46,533 nucleotides of DNA from JBIKWM01 sp044356305 (GCA_044356305.1 JBIKWM010000024.1:1-46533); one strand, 5' to 3'; counted from the first letter of the stretch, positions 25,773 through 34,520 are shown. Translations and numbers: made by a program. The notes: generated from the sequence alone by a model not told the origin.

Positions 25773-27248
25773 TTAAATCGACTTTCCGATCAAACGTCCG
25801 ACAAAGGCATTGATATCCTCAGAGAGGCGGAGCCACAGGACTAAGGGGACATATAGAATAAGGACCACTGCCGACCGGATGACCACATCGAGCGCCCAAC
25901 TGCCCATGGGCGGCATAATGTGACCTAATGCGGCCACTGCCGCTATGAGAGCCACGGCCCATAGAGTGGCCAAGCTAAAGGGCACCATGCCATATAGCGC
26001 CCGGATATAGAGAAACCGGGACATGTTGAATAGAAAAAGGGAGATGAGAGTGGCCGTGGCAGCCCCGGCCAGTCCGTATTGGGGGATAAGAAACCAGTTG
26101 CTGAGAACAGCCACCCCGATAAGACCCAAGTTGAAGAACATGTCGGCCCGGTAGTGGGGCGATGTATGAATGACTCCTCCGTTCACCCCAAACCCGACAT
26201 CGATCAGTTTAGCGATGAGTACTATGAGCAGTACCCAGCGGCCATCGGCATACGACTCTGGGAGCATGGCGAACAGGTTTACTTCATTGGCCCAAAGGCC
26301 TGCCGCCACCAGGCCCCCGGCTACCAGTTGGTTGATACTGGTTTTAGAATAAACTTTCTGCACCAGGGCAGTGTCGTTACGCGACCATGCATCGGCCAGC
26401 ACCGGTACCGCTATACCCATGATGGCGTTGGCGGGCACATTCACCAGGGCGGTCATGTAGAAAGCCACGGCATAGAAGGCTGTACTGTCGAGCCCCGCGA
26501 GTGCACCTACCATTATCACATCAATGTTGATCATCAAGATACCGCTTGCACCAATGGTCAGCGTGAACAGGGCGTAACGGGCCATGTCCGTGCGTAGGTC
26601 AGGATGCAGGCTGGTCCATCGTGGCCGCAACCGCAGCCCTTCCATACGGGCCACATGCGCAAGTTGCAACAGCGCGAGCACCCCGTACTGCAGCACAAAA
26701 AGAGTCAGGAACACCTCGAACGACAGGCCGAGGAACCTGTAGGCCAGTACCGTGCAGACGGTGAATAGCCGCAGTGCCACATCTTTGAGAAGGGCATTGA
26801 CCACTGTGCTGAGCAGGGCACGTGCATAGGCCTGAAATATCTGAATCAGGGTCTCACTCAGGAGTAGTGGTATCAGGATGGCGTAATGTTGTCCGAAAAG
26901 GGCGCTGCGGTCGGCATACCATGAGACGATGACATCTCTGCCGCCCCAAAGGACACCCGCTACCACAAGGGTGCCCACAAGACTTATCAGTAGCGACAGA
27001 CCGAGCAGGCCATGATGTCCATCGGCCTCAGTGCGCCAACGTGGCACGAATCGGATGATGGTATTGACAGTTCCCACCAATGCGAACTGAGCAGATACCG
27101 CTGCCACCGATATGAGCACCCTCGTGAGGCCGAACTCCTCGGCTGTGAAGAACCTCGGGAACAGCAGCACCACATTGACATAGCCCAGCGCTATGCCGAT
27201 GTAAGAGAGAACTGCTGTGCGCAAGCTCTGACTGGCTATTACCCCCAC
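25773..27248 (-). CDS. Wzx-like polysaccharide flippase (MOP superfamily)
   Basis: This 491-residue polytopic membrane protein has about 12-14 hydrophobic helices and belongs to the oligosaccharyl-lipid flippase family. It probably flips undecaprenyl-linked repeat units to the periplasm. The start is a GTG at 27248; no in-frame ATG precedes it, and the following VIASQSLRTAVLSYIGIAL is a typical first amphipathic/transmembrane stretch. FFTAEEFGLTRVLIS is the usual first-loop motif, and FNMSRFLYIRALYGMVPF is a conserved late segment. It follows on the same strand as the two glycosyltransferases; only 57 bases separate it from the GT4 gene. A 144-base gap to the upstream surface-protein gene contains two short inverted repeats (7-bp arms at 27301 and 27324; 6-bp arms at 27334 and 27346), perhaps a weak terminator. 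Confidence 0.85.
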   Translation of the reverse strand: MGVIASQSLRTAVLSYIGIALGYVNVVLLFPRFFTAEEFGLTRVLISVAAVSAQFALVGTVNTIIRFVPRWRTEADGHHGLLGLSLLISLVGTLVVAGVLWGGRDVIVSWYADRSALFGQHYAILIPLLLSETLIQIFQAYARALLSTVVNALLKDVALRLFTVCTVLAYRFLGLSFEVFLTLFVLQYGVLALLQLAHVARMEGLRLRPRWTSLHPDLRTDMARYALFTLTIGASGILMINIDVIMVGALAGLDSTAFYAVAFYMTALVNVPANAIMGIAVPVLADAWSRNDTALVQKVYSKTSINQLVAGGLVAAGLWANEVNLFAMLPESYADGRWVLLIVLIAKLIDVGFGVNGGVIHTSPHYRADMFFNLGLIGVAVLSNWFLIPQYGLAGAATATLISLFLFNMSRFLYIRALYGMVPFSLATLWAVALIAAVAALGHIMPPMGSWALDVVIRSAVVLILYVPLVLWLRLSEDINAFVGRLIGKSI

Positions 27249-27392
27249 TGAGTATCTTGAATTTTCAATGGGCGAAGGTCGGGTGAAGTGCGCTCAGTGG
27301 ATAGAGCCTCCCCGACACAGAATGCTCTATTTGTTGCCTGGGAAAAGGCAAAGAAAGCCGTCAAACTGAACTTGTATGGATGCGGAGGCCCA

Positions 27393-28810
27393 TCATAAGC
27401 CATTGCCATTGGGCATCAGCAGCACATGACCCGCTCTGCTTGCTCTTTCGGAGGATATCAGGTAATGGTAGACACCCATCGAAAGGAGTGAGCCCCTATT
27501 GTCGTATCCGCCCCAATTGCCTTCACCTGAATAGACCAGAGCCCCACGGCTGTCAAACACTTTCAATTGCAGGCGGCAATCCATTTCCGAAAGAGTGGGC
27601 AGGAGGAAATCGTTTTGACCATCGCCATCGGGTGTCATCACCTGGCGAATATGGCCCAGATTGTCCAGACAGGAAGGTGCGGGATCGGGTATCTCTGTGA
27701 TGCTCCACTTGCCGATGGTGGCCGAGCGACAGAGCCCGGCATTGCAGGTAGCAGGGCTCAGGTCAAAAGCATAATCAGCAAAACCACAGGCCGACCCCAA
27801 CGAATCAGGGTAATTGATGACAGCCAGGTTATCCTGTTGGAACTTTGCAACATAAATGCGGTGGTCGGGTCCAAGTTCAAGGAAACCAGCCTTGTACTGC
27901 AGCGGAACGCTTACTGAACCCACTGTGTGGACACTATCCTGCATCTGCGACCAGTCGGTCATGCTCAGGTCAAACTGATACACATTGGCCCCGAACCACT
28001 TGGTGGTGTACAATTTGGTTCCATCAGGCGAGAAGGGGGTGCCCCATGCCTTTGAGTAACCTGATATTCTCCGGAAATTGCTCAACGACCCGGTAAGGGG
28101 GTCAAAATCAAAATACTCATAGTAACCGGCTGAGTATATGGCGCATACCAGATGCTCACCATCGGGCGAGAAGGTCATCTGACCTACGGCATTATATCCA
28201 CTCGGGCTGCCTCCACTATGTACGAAACCGATGGACGATTCAACTGGGGAGAGTTCGATTCCGTTCTGGTCCACCTTGTAGGCCATGAACCTGTCGCTGT
28301 TCCATTTGTGTGTCACCACCCAATAGCAGGAGGCCTCGGGGCTATAAACGGCTGCTATACGCTCTGTGCTTGGGGAGAAGAGCAGAACATCCTTTTCGAC
28401 CACCTCGCCCAGGCCCCCTTGCAGAGCCATATCCACCACCGAGTAGCGGAATCCGTGGGAATTGTTCCAATTCCCTACCGTGAATACGTAGAATCTGCTG
28501 CTGTATAGTTGCGGCACTATCAACGCGCACTGCCCCCGTCATAGCTCACACCTATGTCGTCACCGTTTGTCATCAACTGGTGGTAACGGTTATAGATGTC
28601 CACCCCATTGGAATAGAACAGCAACTGATCTGCGGCATCGGTGCACACGGCACTCTGGTCGAGACAAAACAGGGCATTGTCGTACACGGCCTGAGGACTG
28701 TTGCCTGTGAAGTCTATGCCTGCACCGGCACCGAAATACCACAATTTCCCGATCTGACAATAGCATTGTGATGAGATCATCAGCAGAAAGCCCATAAGAA
28801 CCTTACCCAT
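27393..28810 (-). pseudogene. Frameshifted T9SS type B surface protein (WYFG/LLFYSNG family) in two reading frames
   Basis: The N-terminal part (28810 to 28520) has a signal sequence, then IGKLWYFGAGAGIDFTG and QLLFYSNGVDIYNRYHQLM. It breaks off at DGGSAR and a stop. The C-terminal part (from about 28523 to 27393) starts at once with LIVPQLYSSRFYVFTVGN and continues with beta-propeller-like repeats (MTFSPDGEHLVCA, GTPFSPDGTKLYTT) and a type B T9SS end (RQVMTPDGDGQNDFLLP). In this protein family the two parts are one chain, with the order WYFG, LLFY, QSAIIVP. Restoring one G to the five-G run (C5 at 28533-28537 on the plus strand) gives DGGQCALIVPQL, joining the frames. It could be a true mutation, a sequencing homopolymer error, or a programmed -1 slip. 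The start at 28810 is chosen for the signal peptide. Confidence 0.75.
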
Positions 28811-28902
28811 GCGCTCAGGATATGTTGAAAATTGATTCGTTAAAATTAGCATTATTAATCTGAATATCAGTTTAACAGGATGGTCACTCCTTCAACCCGA
28901 TT

Positions 28903-28934
28903 ATCCAGATTATTCATTCAACCTTCATCTGGAT
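28903..28934. repeat. Intergenic inverted repeat (8-bp arms)
   Basis: ATCCAGAT (28903-28910) and ATCTGGAT (28927-28934) form a perfect inverted repeat with a 16-base spacer, in the gap between two minus-strand genes. There is no T-rich tail on the minus strand, so a terminator is uncertain; it could also be a protein-binding site or chance. Confidence 0.3.
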
Positions 28935-28962
28935 TTTAATACAGAGTGAATCCCCGACCTTC

Positions 28963-30294
28963 TCAACGATCTCCAACGGTCACTTCCTTGTTGAGTACTT
29001 CCACCAGCCTTTTGGTCAGGCCTTTTCGGCTGAATGCATCGATGCCAACGGGCTCTGGCCTATAGCGGCTGCTCTGCCATTGTTGAAGCGTGTGGTACAC
29101 GCTGCGGTGGTCGCCATAGGGTAGGGTGCGGCCGGTGTGGGTCTCTTTCAGTATGCGGGCCACATCGCCATCGGTGGGGCCTATGGCCAGAATGGGATTG
29201 CCGGTGGCGAGGTACTCGAACAGCTTGCCCGTAAGTATGCCCTTTGCGTTGGGGGTGTTGTTGATGGGTAGGAGGAGGGCATCGGCATCGCGCTGCAGGC
29301 GCAGTACCTCGACATGAGATACCTGCCCGGTGAGCTCGAGGTACGGCCCCAGGCCGGCTTCGAGTATGCTCTGCCGCACGCTGTGATCCACACTGCCCAC
29401 TAGCAAAAGGCGGAAGTCGGTGGTGAAATCGGGGTCATCGCGCACAAGGTCGGACAGGGCGCTCCACACCTCGGGGCAGTTTCGGCTGGGGGTGAATGTG
29501 CCTATGTGGGCCAGTGTGAAACGGGCCGCTCTGCGCTCGCGCTCAGGGGCCACATCGGCCTCGTCATAACCGTTGGTTATCACCTCAACCTTTTTGGCCC
29601 CGAGCTGACGCAGTTCCTCGCCAAGGGTATGCCCAACGGTTAGCACCACATCGGCACGGGCGAGCACCTTGCGCTCGAGGCTGCGGTGAATGCGGTCGGC
29701 AAGGGCCGTTAGGCGCAGTTCGTGGTAGAAATCGATGTTGGTCCAAGGGTCGCGGAAATCGGCTATCCATGGCAGCCCGGTCTCGCTTTTAAGGCGCATG
29801 CCGATAAGATGCATGCTGTGGGGAGGTCCTGTGGTGGCAATGGCATCTACAGGATGTTCTTTCAGATATTCGCGCAGATACCGCACCGATGGCCCTACCC
29901 AGAACGTACGTGCATCGGGGATAAAGAGATTGCCGCGCACCCAGGCGGCAAAATTGTCCTTCCAGTTCTTAGGGCCGTCCTCACTCAGGAAACCGGCCGT
30001 TATCTTCTCTTTCTTTCCCAGCAGGCTGCGGTAGGTGTCATATGGTTCCCAGATGGGACGGGTGATCAGCTCGGCCTCGGGCGGCACATCGGCCATCAAT
30101 GACCCGTCTACCTGCGGCCGCTCAGGGTCTGATGGGGTGTATACCACAGGTTGCCAGCCGAATTGGGGAAGGTATTTGGCGAATTTGAGCCAGCGCTGCA
30201 CACCGGCCCCTCCACTCGGAGGCCAGTAATACGTGATGATAAGGAGCCGCTTCAATCGCCCCCGGCTGGGCCCTGTGTCCTCTGATGCACTCAT
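28963..30294 (-). CDS. Glycosyltransferase (GT-B fold, GT4-like)
   Basis: This 443-residue glycosyltransferase starts with LLIITYYWPPSGGAGVQRWLKF, the typical acceptor-side opening of GT4-like enzymes in Bacteroidota. Further marks are IATTGPPHSMHLIGMRLK, WIADFRDPWTNIDFYHEL, VITNGYDEADV and the donor-side AHIGTFTPSRNCPEVWSAL and GILTGKLFEYLATGNPILAIG. A GTG upstream at 30324 would extend it by 10 residues, but a TAACTTCG promoter box lies in that stretch, so ATG 30294 is preferred. It lies upstream of, and on the same strand as, the frameshifted surface protein, the flippase and the other GT. It probably adds a sugar to a surface glycan; the specificity is unknown. Its codon usage is more GC-rich than that of the next genes downstream. 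Confidence 0.88.
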   Translation of the reverse strand: MSASEDTGPSRGRLKRLLIITYYWPPSGGAGVQRWLKFAKYLPQFGWQPVVYTPSDPERPQVDGSLMADVPPEAELITRPIWEPYDTYRSLLGKKEKITAGFLSEDGPKNWKDNFAAWVRGNLFIPDARTFWVGPSVRYLREYLKEHPVDAIATTGPPHSMHLIGMRLKSETGLPWIADFRDPWTNIDFYHELRLTALADRIHRSLERKVLARADVVLTVGHTLGEELRQLGAKKVEVITNGYDEADVAPERERRAARFTLAHIGTFTPSRNCPEVWSALSDLVRDDPDFTTDFRLLLVGSVDHSVRQSILEAGLGPYLELTGQVSHVEVLRLQRDADALLLPINNTPNAKGILTGKLFEYLATGNPILAIGPTDGDVARILKETHTGRTLPYGDHRSVYHTLQQWQSSRYRPEPVGIDAFSRKGLTKRLVEVLNKEVTVGDR

Positions 30295-30306
30295 GGTGGC
30301 CGGGCG

Positions 30307-30314
30307 CGAAGTTA
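30307..30314 (-). promoter_or_regulatory. Putative -7 box (TAACTTCG) of the glycosyltransferase gene
   Basis: On the minus strand TAACTTCG ends 12 bases before the ATG at 30294, matching TAnnTTTG with one T-to-C change. It overlaps the possible GTG start at 30324 and so supports the shorter protein. Confidence 0.45.
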
Positions 30315-30481
30315 CTGGCCGCACGATAGGGCCGATGCCCTACATTTGCAGCGGGCAAGCCCTGTACGACCAGCTCCCGTTTAATCCCCCAGGGTAGGAA
30401 TACAGCAAGGGCAGACGGTTGTAGCGGTGCGATGCAGTAAGCTTGCCCACTTTTTGTTCCTTTCGGGCTCATTTCAGGCCC

Positions 30482-31033
30482 ATGCAACAAGCGCTCATTG
30501 CCGACCATCTTGCCACTGTACAACGTGCTCAGGCCCGATTCGGGCAGCTGAGTACCGCTAAGATCAACCACAGGCCGGCACCCGATAAGTGGAGCATCGG
30601 GCTCTGCCTCGAGCACCTGATGGTGACCGATGCCACCTACACCCCTGCATTCAGCGCCATCCTTGCAGGCACCTACCGGCCTACCTTGTGGGGCCGAATC
30701 AGTCCATTCAGTGGATATCTGGGTGCGATGTTGGTGCGCGAGACAGGGGCTGAGGTGCAGCGCCCCGCCCAGAGCCCACCGGCATTCCGCCCATCGGAAT
30801 CGAGTCACTTGCCGGCCGATATCGTGCAGCGTTTTGTGGCCCACGGCCACGAGCTGAATGCAGTCCTTGCCAAATTGACGGTTACCGACACCACAGTGAT
30901 CATCGCATCGCCCGCGCTGGGCCTGATTACCTATCCGTTGAGCCAATGCATTGAGATATTGGTTCGCCACACCGAGCGGCACGTGCGGCAGGCCGAAAGG
31001 GTCATGGAATCGGAGGGTTTTCCGGAATTATAA
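30482..31033 (+). CDS. DinB family protein (DinB_2-like four-helix-bundle metal enzyme)
   Basis: This 183-residue protein has the DinB/YfiT-like four-helix bundle, whose members use three His to bind a metal and often act as thiol-dependent transferases or hydrolases. The opening motif PAPDKWSIGLCLEHLMVTD holds the first His. The C-terminal helix ILVRHTERHVRQAERVME holds the second and third (H-x3-H). The start at ATG 30482 is used because it begins the helical fold; the frame open to 30443 adds 13 residues of little sense, and a CCTTTCG box lies just ahead. Substrate is unknown; related proteins include bacillithiol or mycothiol S-transferases. It stands alone, divergent from the glycosyltransferase. 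Confidence 0.82.
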   Translation: MQQALIADHLATVQRAQARFGQLSTAKINHRPAPDKWSIGLCLEHLMVTDATYTPAFSAILAGTYRPTLWGRISPFSGYLGAMLVRETGAEVQRPAQSPPAFRPSESSHLPADIVQRFVAHGHELNAVLAKLTVTDTTVIIASPALGLITYPLSQCIEILVRHTERHVRQAERVMESEGFPEL

Positions 31034-31068
31034 TGGTCCACATAAGAATCAGAGCACTTAAGGTGCTA

Positions 31069-31185
31069 TCAAACTGCCATCGGTCGTAGTAGGGCGAGCC
31101 GCCCCGGCACCGAGCTGAGGTAACTGTACTTGCTGGCCGCCCCCTTGCCAGCCTTGGCGACCAATGCCCTACGCAGGTCGAACAC
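31069..31185 (-). pseudogene. Short coding-like frame, possible relic of a gene 3' end
   Basis: Reading the minus strand from GTG 31185 to TGA 31069 gives 38 residues, including RRALVAKAGKGAASKYSYLS and VPGRLALLRPMAV. The codons look like those of the window's real genes (many GCC, AAG and CTG-type codons), and the peptide is basic. A stop codon lies four codons ahead of the GTG. I do not recognise the sequence. It may be a decayed gene end, a small protein, or chance in GC-rich DNA. Confidence 0.25.
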
Positions 31186-31336
31186 ATCAAAGGGTGCCTA
31201 TCTGACCATGCGTATCAACCATCAAAACCACCTTATTGCTTTCTTATACTAGCGGTGGCTGCCCATTTGGCCGGACTGTCTCCGGCAGGATTGGGGCATT
31301 TAATATTTGGCGCATGAATTTGGCCGCACGATTTAA

Positions 31337-31472
31337 GGGCGCATGCCATGCGCCCCTACGGCCTGATAGGTCACGTTAGCTGTTTGTGCGCACGGCCGTA
31401 ACTGTTGGGGCGTATCGCATACGCCCTTTCAATCCGCCCATGCCTCCTGTTGGGGCGCATTGCATGCGCCCC
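31337..31472. repeat. REP-like palindromes GGGCGyAT..ATrCGCCC, three copies
   Basis: Three hairpin units lie within 136 bases: GGGCGCATGCCATGCGCCC (31337-31355), GGGCGTATCGCATACGCCC (31408-31426) and GGGGCGCATTGCATGCGCCC plus one C (31452-31472). The last two share the lead-in TGTTGGGGCG. Compensating changes (CAT/ATG against TAT/ATA) keep the stem paired, which suggests that the fold matters. They resemble short intergenic repeats common in Bacteroidota genomes. Confidence 0.7.
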
Positions 31473-31520
31473 GTGCTCTTTTTACATCACCTGTTCATAA
31501 TACGCGCGGGCCTACGCCTC

Positions 31521-31548
31521 TTGCCGTGGACGCGCTTTCATACTTTCG
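31521..31548 (+). promoter_or_regulatory. Promoter of the topoisomerase B subunit gene (TTG-N17-TACTTTCG)
   Basis: TTG at 31521-31523 and TACTTTCG at 31541-31548 are separated by 17 bases, the best -33/-7 pair in the window for the Bacteroidota sigma factor (TTG/TAnnTTTG). The -7 box ends 39 bases before the ATG at 31588. Confidence 0.6.
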
Positions 31549-31587
31549 CCCATACATCCATTTTCACCCCGAAAAAAAACCAGCCCC

Positions 31588-33447
31588 ATGGCAGAGCCGA
31601 AGTATGACGAGGAACAGGTAAAGAGCCTCGAGTGGCACGAGCACATCCGCCTTCGGCCCGGCATGTACATTGGCAAGCTGGGCGATGGGTCGATGCCCGA
31701 TGATGGCATTTATATCCTCTTAAAGGAGGTGATAGACAACAGCATCGATGAGTATGTGATGGGCAACGGCAAGACCATAGAGGTGACCGTGCGGGGCCGC
31801 GAGGTGCGCGTGCGCGACTATGGCCGGGGCATTCCGCTGGGCAAGGTGATAGACTGTGTGAGCAAGATAAACACCGGTGCCAAGTACGACTCGGTGGCCT
31901 TTAAGAAGACCGTGGGCCTTAACGGGGTGGGTACCAAGGCAGTGAACGCCCTGTCGTCAAACTTCTTTGTGCAGAGCTACCGCGATGGTCAGACCAAGAC
32001 GGCCGAGTTCAGGCAGGGCAACCTGCTGGTTGACGAGCCCCTGGCCGAGACCCAGCAGCGCAAGGGCACCCTGGTGCGGTTTGAGCCCGATGAGGAGCTT
32101 TTCCGCCACTACCAGTTCCGCGAGGAGTATGTGCGCAAGATGCTCTGGAACTACTGCTACCTCAATCCGGGCCTCACCATCCTTTATAATGGCGACAGGC
32201 TGTACAGCGAGAACGGCCTGCGCGACCTGCTGCAGACCAACATTGACGAGGACGACATCTGTTTCCCCATCATTCACCTCAAAGGCGATGACATAGAGGT
32301 GGCCATGACCCACGGCCATGCCTATGGCGAGGAGTACTACTCTTTTGTGAACGGGCAGCACACCACCATGGGCGGCACGCACCAGGGCGCCTTCCGCGAG
32401 GCGGTGGTGAGCACCATCCGCAATTTCTACAAGAAGGATTTCGATGCATCGGATGTGCGCAGCGGCATCATAGCCGCGGTGTCGGTCAAGGTGATAGAGC
32501 CGGTGTTTGAGAGTCAGACCAAGACCAAACTGGGCAGCCAGAATGTGGGCCCCGATGGACCGAGCATGAAGGCGTTCATCAACGATTTCCTCAAGACCGC
32601 CCTCGACAATTTCCTGCACAAGAACCCGGCCGTGGCCGATGCGCTGCTGAAGAAGATAATGCAGAGCGAGCGCGAGCGCAAGGAGCTGTCGGGCATAAAG
32701 AAGTTGGCACGCGACCGGGCCAAGAAGGCCAGCCTGCACAACAAGAAACTGCGCGACTGCCGCAGCCACCTCACCGATGAGAAGGACGAGCGGAGGCTGG
32801 AGACCACCCTGTTCCTTACCGAGGGCGACAGCGCCAGCGGCAGCATAACTAAGAGCCGCGACCCGAACACCCAGGCCGTGTTCTCGCTGCGCGGCAAGCC
32901 CCTCAACACCTTTGGCCTTACGCGCAAGGTGGTGTATGAGAACGAGGAGTTCAACCTGTTGCAGGCCGCCCTCGACATAGAGGACGGCATGGACACGCTG
33001 CGCTACAACCGCATAGTGATAGCCACCGATGCCGATGTGGACGGCATGCACATACGCCTGCTGCTGCTCACGTTCTTCCTCCAGTTCTTCCCCGATCTGG
33101 TCAAGGGCGGGCACATGTTCATATTGCAGACCCCTCTGTTCCGGGTGCGCAACAAGAAGGAGACCATCTACTGCTACACCGATATGGAACGGCAGGAGGC
33201 CATAGCCCGACTGGGACGCACGGCCGAGATAACGCGCTTCAAGGGTCTGGGAGAGATATCGCCCGATGAGTTCCGCAATTTCATCGGCCCCGACATCCGC
33301 CTCGACCCGGTCCGCATCACCAAGGAGGACCACCTGAGCAGACTGCTCGAGTACTACATGGGCAAGAACACCCCGCAGCGGCAGGATTTCATCATCAGCG
33401 AGCTGCGTGTGGAAAAGGACCTGGTAGAGGAACTGATGGAGGCCTGA
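31588..33447 (+). CDS. parE: Type IIA DNA topoisomerase subunit B (topoisomerase IV ParE-like)
   Basis: This 619-residue ATPase subunit of a type II topoisomerase (GHKL ATPase plus TOPRIM) passes DNA duplexes to decatenate or relax chromosomes together with an A subunit. The GHKL marks are EVIDNSIDEY (47-56, Mg-binding Asn51), RDYGRGIP (76-83) and LNGVGTKAVNALS (111-123). The TOPRIM marks are LTEGDSASGS (410-419, metal-binding Glu412) and DADVDGMH near 481. The length and absence of the GyrB insert fit ParE rather than GyrB. The partner A subunit, often the next gene in Bacteroidota, is not next to it here: an acyltransferase follows after a candidate terminator. Confidence 0.92.
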   Translation: MAEPKYDEEQVKSLEWHEHIRLRPGMYIGKLGDGSMPDDGIYILLKEVIDNSIDEYVMGNGKTIEVTVRGREVRVRDYGRGIPLGKVIDCVSKINTGAKYDSVAFKKTVGLNGVGTKAVNALSSNFFVQSYRDGQTKTAEFRQGNLLVDEPLAETQQRKGTLVRFEPDEELFRHYQFREEYVRKMLWNYCYLNPGLTILYNGDRLYSENGLRDLLQTNIDEDDICFPIIHLKGDDIEVAMTHGHAYGEEYYSFVNGQHTTMGGTHQGAFREAVVSTIRNFYKKDFDASDVRSGIIAAVSVKVIEPVFESQTKTKLGSQNVGPDGPSMKAFINDFLKTALDNFLHKNPAVADALLKKIMQSERERKELSGIKKLARDRAKKASLHNKKLRDCRSHLTDEKDERRLETTLFLTEGDSASGSITKSRDPNTQAVFSLRGKPLNTFGLTRKVVYENEEFNLLQAALDIEDGMDTLRYNRIVIATDADVDGMHIRLLLLTFFLQFFPDLVKGGHMFILQTPLFRVRNKKETIYCYTDMERQEAIARLGRTAEITRFKGLGEISPDEFRNFIGPDIRLDPVRITKEDHLSRLLEYYMGKNTPQRQDFIISELRVEKDLVEELMEA

Positions 33448-33487
33448 GAGCAGATCCAGACAGTCAGAAGATCAGTCATTTTGGGGG

Positions 33488-33516
33488 AATAGGATAGGCC
33501 TAGTGTCCTATTTCTT
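33488..33516. terminator. Candidate terminator hairpin after the topoisomerase gene
   Basis: AATAGGA (33488-33494) pairs with TCCTATT (33506-33512) and is followed by TCTT. The loop contains a second palindrome, TAGGCCTA (33495-33502). The stem is short and AT-rich, so this is only a moderate candidate; its position between two genes supports it. Confidence 0.4.
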
Positions 33517-33568
33517 ATCGGCATAGGGACTTGGCGCTTTTCGACATCCATCATCTACTTTTCGGCTG

Positions 33569-34141
33569 ATGAATCTCTTCACCCGTTTCTTCACCTGGTT
33601 GTGCAACCTGTGGTACCGCAGAAAGGGCTGGACGTTTGATATGACCATTCCGCCCGATCTGAAAAAAGCCATCGTGATAGTGGCCCCGCACACAAGCACC
33701 GAGGACTTCTTCCTGGGCAATGCGGCCCGGTATCATTTCCCGTACCGTGCCAGATTCCTTGGCAAACAGGAGCTTTTCAGCGGATGGAAGGGCGTGCTGT
33801 TCCGCTGGGCGGGTGGCATTCCGGTGGATAGGGCCAACAACCATGAAATGGTGCGGCAGATATCGGAACAGATGGCCCGGTACGACCGCAACTATCTGGT
33901 GCTGGCACCCGAGGGCACCCGGCAGCGCACCGAACGCTGGCGCACAGGGTTCTACCACATAGCCATGGGGGCGGGGCTGCCCATTGTGCTGGCTTACATC
34001 GATTTCAGGGTGAAAAAGGTGGGCTATGGCCCCATTTTGCACCCAACGGGCGATAGGGCCAGAGACTTCGCTTTCATCACCGCATTCTACAATACCATTA
34101 CCCCGAAGCATCCGGATAAGTACCATGTCCACCTCGAATGA
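33569..34141 (+). CDS. 1-acyl-sn-glycerol-3-phosphate acyltransferase (PlsC-like)
   Basis: This 190-residue acyltransferase of the LPLAT/PlsC family transfers an acyl chain to a glycerophosphate-type lipid at the inner membrane. The catalytic HX4D motif is H41-T-S-T-E-D46 (APHTSTEDFFLGN). The substrate-binding motifs WAGGIPVDR (80-88) and APEGTRQR (113-120) follow in order. The protein is short for PlsC (about 240) and is more like the small bacterial group that acylates ornithine lipids or similar substrates. Its stop overlaps the start of the DUF4112 gene by 17 bases, and DUF4112 overlaps the GIN-domain gene by 4, so the three form a small operon. The exact acceptor is unknown. Confidence 0.88.
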   Translation: MNLFTRFFTWLCNLWYRRKGWTFDMTIPPDLKKAIVIVAPHTSTEDFFLGNAARYHFPYRARFLGKQELFSGWKGVLFRWAGGIPVDRANNHEMVRQISEQMARYDRNYLVLAPEGTRQRTERWRTGFYHIAMGAGLPIVLAYIDFRVKKVGYGPILHPTGDRARDFAFITAFYNTITPKHPDKYHVHLE

Positions 34142-34520
34142 TGCGCTGCCCCGTTCGTTGCGTCAGGCGGTGCGGCTGGCGCATCTGCTCGATGACAAGT
34201 GGCGCATTCCTATTATCGGCATCCGTTTCGGCATCGATCCCATAGTAGGTCTTTTGCCTGTGGTGGGCGATGCCATCAGCCTGTTCCTGGCCCTCTCCAT
34301 TGTGGTCACGGCCATCAACGAGGATGTGCCACGCAGCCTGATTCTGCGCATGGTGGCCAATGTGGTGATTGACTTCGCCCTGGGCCTGATACCCGTTGTG
34401 GGCGATGTGGCCGACTTCTTCTTCAGACCCAGCATCAGCAATATCCTGTTGCTCGAGGCACACTTCAAGGCCCAGAGGCTACCTTCGGCCGTTGACACCC
34501 ATTCACAGATTAGACAATGA
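34125..34520 (+). CDS. DUF4112 family membrane protein
   Basis: This 131-residue small protein has the DUF4112 pattern: two copies of a Gly-Leu-Pro-Val-Val-Gly-Asp motif, GLLPVVGDAISLF and GLIPVVGDVADFFF, each followed by a hydrophobic segment. It probably spans the inner membrane twice. ATG 34125 is chosen because it overlaps the acyltransferase end in the usual operon manner; a frame open from 34026 would add 33 residues that lie over the acyltransferase gene with no family sense. The function of DUF4112 is not known. It shares an ATGA with the next gene. Confidence 0.85.
   Translation: MSTSNDALPRSLRQAVRLAHLLDDKWRIPIIGIRFGIDPIVGLLPVVGDAISLFLALSIVVTAINEDVPRSLILRMVANVVIDFALGLIPVVGDVADFFFRPSISNILLLEAHFKAQRLPSAVDTHSQIRQ

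Larger units (their letters stand above)
31034..31520. other. Gene-free spacer with palindromic GC-rich repeats and a short relic frame
   Basis: This is most of the 554-base gap between the DinB gene and the topoisomerase gene. Its right half carries three related GC-rich palindromes (31337-31472). Its left half holds a 38-codon minus-strand frame with gene-like codon use (31069-31185). No tRNA or other RNA was recognised. Confidence 0.6.

Noticed and set aside
30122..30982. 286-codon minus-strand frame opposite DinB and running into the glycosyltransferase
   Set aside because: It is antisense to DinB and has no recognisable domain; the DinB metal motifs support the plus strand.
31957..33333. 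Long minus-strand frame (458 codons) opposite the topoisomerase gene
   Set aside because: It lies wholly antisense to a gene with all family motifs; GC-rich third positions create open frames on the other strand. No family resemblance was seen.
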